A stretch of 21,826 bases of DNA from an uncultured Roseiflexaceae bacterium (GTDB lineage Bacteria > Chloroflexota > Chloroflexia > Chloroflexales > Roseiflexaceae): NCBI GenBank assembly GCA_937974195.1, contig CALJIC010000334.1, positions 1 through 21,826 on the forward strand, in the 5' to 3' direction. Numbering within the stretch: the first letter of the stretch is position 1; each line of letters opens with the position of its first letter. Positions 20,598 to 21,826 of this stretch are shown here, one piece after another. A program made the position numbers and the translations under genes. The notes under the pieces are model-generated. The model was not told the DNA's origin, ran no database searches, and saw only the letters and a list, made by a program, of their open reading frames with translations.

Positions 20598-20750
20598 GTG
20601 AATGACCGCCCCAAGCTGAGCGATTTCTTGACCAATCTCGATCAGCCGATGCCGCTCTCTGAAAAGCTCGCGAAGCTGACCCGCAACCTCTGGCGGCGTG
20701 TGGTGCTGCGCCAGAACTGCTGCGGGAATCACGGCGAGCCAGGCTGCTGA
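20598..20750 (+). CDS. Small Cys-rich protein (50 residues, CCGNHGEPGC)
   Basis: GTG at 20598 has AAAGGAGG at about 20584-20591 and a TATAAT promoter upstream. The frame ends at TGA 20748-20750. The peptide starts VNDRPKLSDFLTNLDQPMPL, continues with a basic helix (EKLAKLTRNLWRRVVLRQ) and ends with NCCGNHGEPGC. A terminal CCGN/HxGxPGC motif recurs in short proteins of Chloroflexota and other bacteria, in my recollection, with no assigned role. The three Cys and one His at the C-terminus could bind a metal or form a disulfide. The basic helix suggests membrane-surface or nucleic-acid contact. Translation signals are strong, so expression is likely even though the product is very small. Confidence 0.75.
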   Translation: MNDRPKLSDFLTNLDQPMPLSEKLAKLTRNLWRRVVLRQNCCGNHGEPGC

Positions 20751-20875
20751 AAGGTTGACCACGCGTCCGGTTCGGACGATCACTCCCACCCTCACCAGCA
20801 CCCGCACTGAGAGCGCCCGCGGCGGCGGAACGAAGCGCCCGCGGCGGGCGGCACGGCCGTGTCGCCCGCGTCAGG
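20751..20875. repeat. Short hairpin and a 14-base direct repeat
   Basis: CGTCCG (20764-20769) pairs with CGGACG (20773-20778), a small hairpin after the Cys-rich gene. AGCGCCCGCGGCGG occurs at 20812-20825 and again at 20834-20847. No gene is seen. The stretch separates two converging genes and may act as a transcript end. Confidence 0.4.
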
Positions 20876-21638
20876 TCACAGGAAGCGCCGGAACCACGCG
20901 AGCGAGCGCTGCCACATGCCCTCGGTGAACTCGTGCCCTATCCCCCCCTCTAGCACCACCTCGAGCCGCTCCGGGCTCGCGGCGTAGGCCGGCGCCAGGG
21001 CCTCCGCCAACCGCTGCGCGCTTCCGGGCGGGATCACCCGGTCCTCGGCGCCGAGCTGGAACGAGATCGCCGGCCGGCGCTGGTAGTGCGCCAGGTTGCT
21101 CAGGGGGTTCGAGCGGTCGTAGCAGCTCTGCACGTACGGGTTCGGCGCGCTGAGCGGGTACAGCGCCCCGATGCGCCGCCAGTCGCCCTCGGCGAGCCCG
21201 CCGGCGACCGCCGCGAGCCGCGGGTCCAGCCCAGCGGCCACCACGGCGACCGTGCCGCCCATCGAGATCCCGCCGATCCCCAGCGGCCCGGCGACGCCGA
21301 GCTCCGCGATGGCCCAGTCGATCACCGGCGGCACCTCCTCGGCGGTCTCGGCCATGATCGACCAGAAGTGGCGGTAGGCCCTGCCGCTGGCGGGGTCGCG
21401 GAAGGCGCCGCTGTCCGGCGCGAACTCCTCGCTCTCCGCGACGCGGCTGCGCTCGCCGTGGTCGACGGGGTCGAGGCTCAGGGCGACGTAGCCGGCCGCG
21501 GCGAGCTCGCGCAGGTAGCGGCGGACATCCTCATTTGCTGCTGGTGAAGCCGGGCAGCCAGATCACGAGCCGGCGGTTTTCGCCGGCCGCCGGCTCCTCC
21601 CACAGCAGCGGGACGCCGCCTGTTCGGCCTGTCGGCAT
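20876..21638 (-). pseudogene. Serine hydrolase (alpha/beta fold) with a one-base frameshift
   Basis: The start ATG at 21638 has GAGGAG upstream and reads MPTGRTGGVPLLWEEPAA and on to LPGFTSSK, then stops at TGA. Dropping one A from the AAA run (plus-strand TTT at 21534-21536) restores SSNEDVRRYLRELAAAGYVAL and leads into the rest of the protein. The downstream part has HGERS, the nucleophile elbow GGISMGG, acid Asp in GAEDRV and His in GIGHEF, ending WFRRFL. It is an acyl-hydrolase/dienelactone hydrolase-like protein of about 253 residues if repaired. The frameshift could be a true mutation or an assembly error; a three-base run is a short one for a sequencing error. All catalytic residues are intact, so if the frameshift is an artefact the enzyme would be active. 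Confidence 0.82.
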
Positions 21639-21826
21639 CGCGAGCTCCTCTGAGCGGGGCGGCCGTCGTGTGGCAATGATACTGCGAAACGGGTCGCGCG
21701 GCGAGCGGGGCGTTCGGGAGCTGCCTCCCCGCCCCGAACGCGCTCGTGTAAATAGTGGCGAGTGAGGTGGGGGCGGAATGCGCGACGGGCGTTCGTGTGG
21801 GGAGGCATGACAACGGGCGGTTGTCG
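21639..21826. other. Right-edge intergenic region
   Basis: No complete gene. On the minus strand TATCAT followed by TGCC (near 21673-21682) may be the -10 for the hydrolase. An ATG at 21807-21809 follows GGAGG, but spacing is only one base, so a plus-strand gene start there is weak and runs off the edge. Confidence 0.35.

Noticed and set aside
20812..20847. CRISPR-like repeat
   Set aside because: Only two copies of a 14-base GC-rich sequence with an 8-base gap; no spacers or cas genes.

Overview
The window is GC-rich bacterial DNA, most likely from a member of the Chloroflexota. The clues are the secreted-protein C-terminus FRFFLPL at the left edge (a tail typical of Chloroflexia exported proteins), the mix of large PAS hybrid kinases, and the generally GC-ending codons. 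This assignment is inference; there is no rRNA or marker gene here.

Layout. Positions 1-2590 hold the end of a secreted Ig/cadherin-like repeat protein, an alpha/beta hydrolase with its own promoter, and a minus-strand tandem-HTH (XRE-like) regulator. Positions 2590-6950 form an RNA-centred island: two very short ORFs, each followed by a perfect hairpin, then nine tRNA genes (Asn, Arg, Asp, Phe, Gly, Glu, His, Cys, Ser), an HNH endonuclease, a small unknown protein, two (perhaps three) tRNA-shaped RNAs that carry a Y-RNA-like Ro60-binding helix, and a Ro60/TROVE protein gene starting only 21 bases after the last of these RNAs. A low-GC TPR membrane protein (7066-7938) and about 1 kb without a convincing gene follow.

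From 9022 the content looks like ordinary chromosome: a PAS-rich hybrid histidine kinase, a HAD hydrolase and a GNAT-like protein on the plus strand. Then come a minus-strand tetR-FAD monooxygenase pair with a double palindromic operator, and a vanRS-like two-component system divergent from a VanY-type D,D-carboxypeptidase. The right end has a methyltransferase, an uncharacterised protein, a DinB/ClbS-like protein, a 50-residue Cys-rich small protein, and a serine hydrolase broken by a one-base frameshift.

The most notable system is the Ro60 locus. The RNAs at 5109-5202 and 5209-5330 have tRNA acceptor and T arms (and, in the second, a D arm nearly identical to that of tRNA-His in the same array). 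Where the anticodon arm would be, they have a capped helix with CCTTGCC(T/C)G paired to CGGGCCGA(A/T). This resembles the Ro60-binding helix of Y RNAs, with the two strands in the opposite order. Together with the tRNA array and HNH gene this suggests a mobile or phage-derived module in which tRNA-mimicking Y RNAs tether Ro60 to an RNA-processing or tRNA-related partner.
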